Source: Rhodothermales bacterium (GTDB lineage Bacteria > Bacteroidota > Rhodothermia > Rhodothermales > Bin80). From it: a stretch of DNA of 64,000 nt. The position numbers were made by a program, and so were the translations under genes. A model generated the notes under the pieces. The model made no database searches. It was given only the letters and a program-made list of their open reading frames with translations, and was not told the origin of the DNA. Below are positions 61,055-64,000 of the stretch, piece after piece (within the stretch, counting starts at the first letter, position 1; every line of letters starts with the position of its first letter). Location: the NCBI GenBank assembly GCA_951812585.1, contig OX638318.1, positions 2,230,380 through 2,294,379 on the forward strand, read 5' to 3'.

Positions 61055-61402
61055 ATGCCAAGAGCACGTAACACAGTCGCCTCGCGCCGCCGGCGCAAAC
61101 GCGTCCTGAACATGGCCAAAGGCTATTGGGGCGGGCGCAGTAAGATCTACACGGTCGCCAAGCATGCCGTAGAAAAGGGCTTGCAGTACGCCTACAGGGA
61201 TCGACGCAAGCGCAAACAGCAGTTTCGTCGCCTTTGGATCGTGCGCATCAATGCGGCGGCGCGCCTCAACGGCACCACTTATTCCCGGCTGATGGGAGCC
61301 CTGCGCAAGGCGCAGGTGGAGCTTGATCGCAAAGTACTGGCCGACTTGGCGCTCAACGAACCGCTGGCCTTTACGCGCGTGGTGCAGACCGCAAACCTTT
61401 AG
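61055..61402 (+). CDS. rplT: 50S ribosomal protein L20
   Basis: A 115-residue L20 starting [20 protein letters not shown] with [45 protein letters not shown] and the C-terminal [11 protein letters not shown]. It binds 23S rRNA early in assembly and in other bacteria represses its own operon; no specific L20-binding leader was identified. The phenylalanine leader peptide starts six bases after its stop. Confidence 0.97.
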   Translation: MPRARNTVASRRRRKRVLNMAKGYWGGRSKIYTVAKHAVEKGLQYAYRDRRKRKQQFRRLWIVRINAAARLNGTTYSRLMGALRKAQVELDRKVLADLALNEPLAFTRVVQTANL

Positions 61403-61407
61403 GACGG

Positions 61408-61452
61408 ATGCGCTTCGGGTTCCCGGTGTTTGGCAGCGCCCTTTCGCTGTAG
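61408..61452 (+). CDS. Phenylalanine-rich leader peptide of the pheST attenuator
   Basis: A 14-codon open frame, ATG at 61408 and TAG at 61450-61452, encoding MRFGFPVFGSALSL. Three of the first eight residues are Phe (codons at 61414, 61420 and 61429). AGGA at 61401-61404 can act as a close Shine-Dalgarno. It lies between rplT and pheS, directly before RNA segments that can form an antiterminator or a terminator. The E. coli pheST leader peptide (pheM) is of similar size and also Phe-rich; this one is not homologous by sequence. Existence is inferred from position and the fit to the attenuation layout. Confidence 0.7.
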   Translation: MRFGFPVFGSALSL

Positions 61453-61526
61453 GGGCGCACGCTTCCTTGGACTCGAACGGCCATAATCCCGCCCCTGCAC
61501 CGCAGGCTTGGCGGGCTTTTTTTTGA
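61436..61526 (+). promoter_or_regulatory. Candidate transcription attenuator of pheST
   Basis: Four RNA segments can pair in mutually exclusive ways. Segment 1 (GCGCCC, 61436-61441) pairs with segment 2 (GGGCGC, 61453-61458). Segment 2 extended (61448-61457) pairs with segment 3 (61490-61499) over ten base pairs including one G-T wobble. Segment 3 (61488-61498) pairs with segment 4 (61502-61515) to form the terminator. A ribosome stalled on the Phe codons would cover segment 1, leaving 2:3 to form and pheST to be read; one that reaches the stop would allow 3:4. This is the classical ribosome-mediated design. Confidence 0.7.
61488..61524 (+). terminator. Intrinsic terminator upstream of pheS
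   Basis: A hairpin with outer stem CCCGCC (61488-61493) and GGCGGG (61510-61515), inner stem CCTGC (61494-61498) and GCAGG (61502-61506), a loop of three bases, a CTT bulge (61507-61509), and a run of eight T (61517-61524). It is the strongest intrinsic terminator in the window and sits ten bases before the pheS start, so by default it would end the infC-rplT transcript before pheS. Confidence 0.9.
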
Positions 61527-61533
61527 TGGCGTA

Positions 61534-62565
61534 ATGGCAGCAACGGCTTCGGATCAGAGCCTGCTGGAAATTGTCGCCGCGGTCCGCCAGGATGTTGAGC
61601 AGGCAGACCTAGACAGCGAAGCCGCGGCGGAAGCGTTCAGGATCCGCTTCTTGGGGCAGCGCAGCGGGCTGATCACGGCCTTATTCAAACGCATTCCCAC
61701 GCTGCCCCGCGGCGACAGGCGCGCGGCGGGCATAGCGCTGAACGGTCTGCACAAAACGGCCCAGGAGCGGCTCAAGGCGGCGCGCGCTGCCTTGAGCTCG
61801 GGACGGACGGCTGCGAGGCAGCATGTGGACTTGACCCTGCCCGGGAGGCGTCAACGCGAGGCGGGCTCCATACACCCGCTCACACATGCACTTCGGGGCA
61901 TCACCGACATCTTTGAACGCATCGGGTTCAGCATCGCAGAAGGTCCAGAGATTGAGGACGACTGGCACAACTTCACGGCGCTGAACTTTGCAGTGGACCA
62001 CCCGGCGCGCGACATGCAGGACACGCTCTTCCTGCAGGCGTCGGAGGATGGTGCAGGCGGCGTGATGCTGCGCACGCACACCTCGCCGGTGCAGATTCGG
62101 TCTATGCTAGCGGGGCGGCCGCCATTCAGGCTTATTGCACCCGGCCGCGTTTATCGCAACGAGACGATCACGTACAAATCCTACTGCCTCTTCCACCAGG
62201 TGGAGGGATTGGTGGTGGACGAAGGCATTACGATGGCGGACCTGAAGCATGTGCTTTACACGTTCGTGCGGGCGTTCTTTGGAGACGATGTGAAGGTGCG
62301 CTTCCGTCCCAGCTTCTTTCCGTTCACGGAGCCTAGTGCGGAGCTGGATGTCTGGTGGGATCTTCCAAGCGGCGGGCGTTGGATGGAAATCCTTGGCTCC
62401 GGCATGGTACATCCCAATGTTCTGGAAGCCGTGGGCATCGACTCGGAGCGATACACGGGCTATGCATTTGGCATGGGCGTGGAGCGTCCGGCCATGCTGC
62501 ATTACGGCATAGAAGACATTCGCATCCTCTACGAAAACGATATCCGTTTCCTCTCGCAGTTTTGA
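61534..62565 (+). CDS. pheS: Phenylalanine--tRNA ligase alpha subunit
   Basis: A 343-residue class II aminoacyl-tRNA synthetase subunit. It has an N-terminal coiled-coil (about 1-90), then [53 protein letters not shown] (motif 2 area) and [28 protein letters not shown]. The RNE... FHQVEG version is Bacteroidota-like, where proteobacterial enzymes have RRD...ATHSPMFHQ. The C-terminal [14 protein letters not shown] and [18 protein letters not shown] (motif 3) are normal. It forms the alpha2beta2 enzyme with pheT and follows a terminator/attenuator. The ATG overlaps a two-codon frame (TAATG). Confidence 0.96.
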   Translation: MAATASDQSLLEIVAAVRQDVEQADLDSEAAAEAFRIRFLGQRSGLITALFKRIPTLPRGDRRAAGIALNGLHKTAQERLKAARAALSSGRTAARQHVDLTLPGRRQREAGSIHPLTHALRGITDIFERIGFSIAEGPEIEDDWHNFTALNFAVDHPARDMQDTLFLQASEDGAGGVMLRTHTSPVQIRSMLAGRPPFRLIAPGRVYRNETITYKSYCLFHQVEGLVVDEGITMADLKHVLYTFVRAFFGDDVKVRFRPSFFPFTEPSAELDVWWDLPSGGRWMEILGSGMVHPNVLEAVGIDSERYTGYAFGMGVERPAMLHYGIEDIRILYENDIRFLSQF

Positions 62566-62588
62566 CACGCGGCGTGCGCGCGTGAAGC

Positions 62589-64000
62589 ATGAAGCTCTCC
62601 TGCCACTGGCTTTCCGAATACGTTGACCATCGCCTGGATGCCAGCGCGCTCAGCCATACGCTCACGATGTGTGGCCTGGAAGTTGAAGAAGAAGATGTCC
62701 TCCGTGCTGCTGCCGATGGCATTCAGGTGGGTCATGTCCTGCATGTGGCGCGTCACCCGAATGCAGACCGACTGACCGTTTGCCAGGTTGATCTGGGCCA
62801 GAAGGACCCGCTGCAGATCATTTGCGGCGCTCCGAACGTGGCCGCAGGGCAGAACGTTGCGGTAGCGACCATCGGGGCCACGCTGCTTCTGCCGGGCAGA
62901 TCCAAGCCGCTCAAGATCAAGCGGGCCAAGATGCGCGGTGAAGTGTCTATGGGCATGATCTGCGCGGAAGACGAGCTGGGACTTTCGGACGATCACAGCG
63001 GCATCATGGTGCTGGACGCGGACGCGAAGGTCGGCGAGCCATTTGGCACCTATCTCGAACGCCGAGGCATCAGTGTGCAGGACACGGTGCTGGACATTGT
63101 CATCACCCCCAACCGACCCGACGCCACCTGTCATATAGGTGTGGCGCGGGACATCAGCGCGCGCTGCGATGTGCCGCTTCACCCGCCCGTCGTGGTGATA
63201 CCCGAAGCCGGGGGCGAGGCATCACGCCAGATAAAGGTTTCCATCGCGTGCCCTGACAAGTGTCGCCGCTATGTGGCGATGGTGGTGCGCGGCGTTTCCA
63301 TGGGTGATTCACCGCTCTGGCTGCGGCGGCGCCTGGAAGCGATTGGGCTCCGACCCATCAACAATGTGGTGGACATTACCAACTTTGTCATGCATGAGTG
63401 CGGGCAGCCGCTGCATGCATTTGACTATGACAAAGTTGCAGATCGTACCATCGTGGTGCGCGAATCCCGGGCGCAAGAAACGATTACGACGCTCGACGGC
63501 AAATCGCGCACACTGCCGCCGGGAACGGTGCTCATCTGCGACGGGCAGCGGTCCGTCGCCATCGGGGGCATCATGGGCGGCGAGAACTCGGAGGTAAGCC
63601 GCGCCACCACTAGTGTGCTGATTGAGAGCGCATATTTCGATCCAACGGCTACGCGCCGGGCGGCGCGCGCTTTGGGACTCAGCACGGATGCATCCTACCG
63701 CTTTGAGCGCGGCGTCGATGCAGAAGGTCAGGCCTGGGCAGCCGCGCGGGCGGCGGTGCTCATGGAAGCACTCACCGGCGGCACCGTCGTAGAGGGCATG
63801 GTGGATGCCCATCCGAACCCCGTCGTTATGCCCTCGCTCACCTTGCGCCATGCACGCATCCCCAAGATTCTCGGGATCGACATCGCACATGGCGAGGTGG
63901 AGCGAATCCTGAAGGCACTGGGCTTTGCGCCATCCACGGCCGGCCCGGATGCCTGGCAATGTGCCGTGCCACCGCACCGCCCCGATGTGACGTGTGAGAT
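62589..64000 (+). CDS. pheT: Phenylalanine--tRNA ligase beta subunit (5' part, cut by window end)
   Basis: The first 470 codons of pheT from the ATG at 62589; the gene runs off the right edge. It starts MKLSCHWLSEYVDHRLDA, then the tRNA-binding (EMAP-like) domain VGHVLHVARHPNADRLTVCQVD, the SMGMICAEDELGL segment, and the B3/B4 editing region with VVRGVSMGDSPLWLRRRLEAIGLRPINNVVDITNFVMHE (in part) and LDGKSRTLPPGTVLICDG. YRFERGVDAEG is also visible. It is 23 bases after the pheS stop and co-transcribed with it. The C-terminal anticodon-binding domain is outside the window. Confidence 0.96.
   Translation, partial: MKLSCHWLSEYVDHRLDASALSHTLTMCGLEVEEEDVLRAAADGIQVGHVLHVARHPNADRLTVCQVDLGQKDPLQIICGAPNVAAGQNVAVATIGATLLLPGRSKPLKIKRAKMRGEVSMGMICAEDELGLSDDHSGIMVLDADAKVGEPFGTYLERRGISVQDTVLDIVITPNRPDATCHIGVARDISARCDVPLHPPVVVIPEAGGEASRQIKVSIACPDKCRRYVAMVVRGVSMGDSPLWLRRRLEAIGLRPINNVVDITNFVMHECGQPLHAFDYDKVADRTIVVRESRAQETITTLDGKSRTLPPGTVLICDGQRSVAIGGIMGGENSEVSRATTSVLIESAYFDPTATRRAARALGLSTDASYRFERGVDAEGQAWAAARAAVLMEALTGGTVVEGMVDAHPNPVVMPSLTLRHARIPKILGIDIAHGEVERILKALGFAPSTAGPDAWQCAVPPHRPDVTCE

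Noticed and set aside
61526-61534. Two-codon frame ATG GCG TAA overlapping the pheS ATG
   Set aside because: Such a short frame arises often by chance; no sign of function beyond the attenuator already described.
1-64000. CRISPR array, insertion sequences, integrases or attachment sites
   Set aside because: No regularly spaced repeats and no transposase, recombinase or phage motifs were seen in any frame inspected.

Overview
The window looks like a high-GC chromosomal segment from a Bacteroidota-related bacterium of the Rhodothermales/Salinibacter type. The marks are a full-length SprA-like gliding/type IX secretion protein, a complete Bat (DUF58-BatA-BatB-BatC-BatD-BatE) operon, TonB proteins plus a carboxypeptidase-regulatory-domain TonB-dependent receptor, a PheS with the Bacteroidota-style FHQVEG region, and an alpha-oxoamine synthase next to a GNAT-type N-acyltransferase as in bacterial sphingolipid or sulfonolipid synthesis. 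Coding is dense. I see no insertion sequence, phage, CRISPR array or rRNA. The high GC content leaves many long antisense open frames, which I treated as shadows. The phylum call is inference from gene content.

Layout. 1-4.8 kb (+): yidD, moaB/mogA, two envelope proteins and a bifunctional NAD(P)HX repair enzyme, largely overlapping. 5.2-6.7 kb (+): a TonB-C-domain lipoprotein and a classical TonB, closed by a hairpin. 7-13.1 kb (-): rpiA preceded by four FtsX/MacB-type permeases arranged as two paralogous pairs, with no ATPase in the window. 13.2-19.6 kb (+): a DUF5989 mini-gene, parA-parB, a DUF5683 protein, a glycosyltransferase, a serine-palmitoyltransferase-like enzyme and a GNAT protein. 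20.2-22.1 kb (-): yceI, purQ and a rhomboid protease. 22.1-23.2 kb: about 1 kb without a convincing gene but with dyad repeats. 23.2-30.4 kb (+): the Bat operon. 30.7-32.4 kb: two STAS-domain genes facing each other around two small paralogous genes. 32.9-35.7 kb (+): dnaX-ybaB-recR. 35.7-38.6 kb (-): sodium/solute symporter, a 47-residue membrane peptide, an SDR and an NTF2-like lipoprotein. 38.8-47.9 kb (+): sprA, lipB and a small gene. 48.2-50.5 kb (-): DUF423, a lipoprotein, rsfS, a LytR_C protein and a secreted protein. 50.6-52 kb (+): chorismate mutase and mltG. 52-55.1 kb (-): a FadL-like porin and a repeat-rich lipoprotein. 55.3-60 kb: aldo/keto reductase, TonB-dependent receptor, endonuclease V (-) and a small membrane-associated protein. 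60-64 kb (+): tRNA-Val(GAC), infC, rpmI, rplT, a phenylalanine leader peptide with attenuator, pheS and the 5' part of pheT.

The strongest unusual signals are regulatory. A 14-codon leader peptide with three Phe codons precedes pheS. It is followed by RNA segments that can fold either as an antiterminator or as a terminator with an eight-T tract, the layout of ribosome-mediated attenuation. Just upstream, infC appears to start at an ATC codon behind a good Shine-Dalgarno sequence. Other leads are the STAS locus with its two small helical paralogues, the duplicated permease pair without an ATPase, the TonB-C lipoprotein whose 3' end is present as three degenerate 30-bp copies, the putative sphingolipid module, and a lipoprotein with seven 11-residue repeats.
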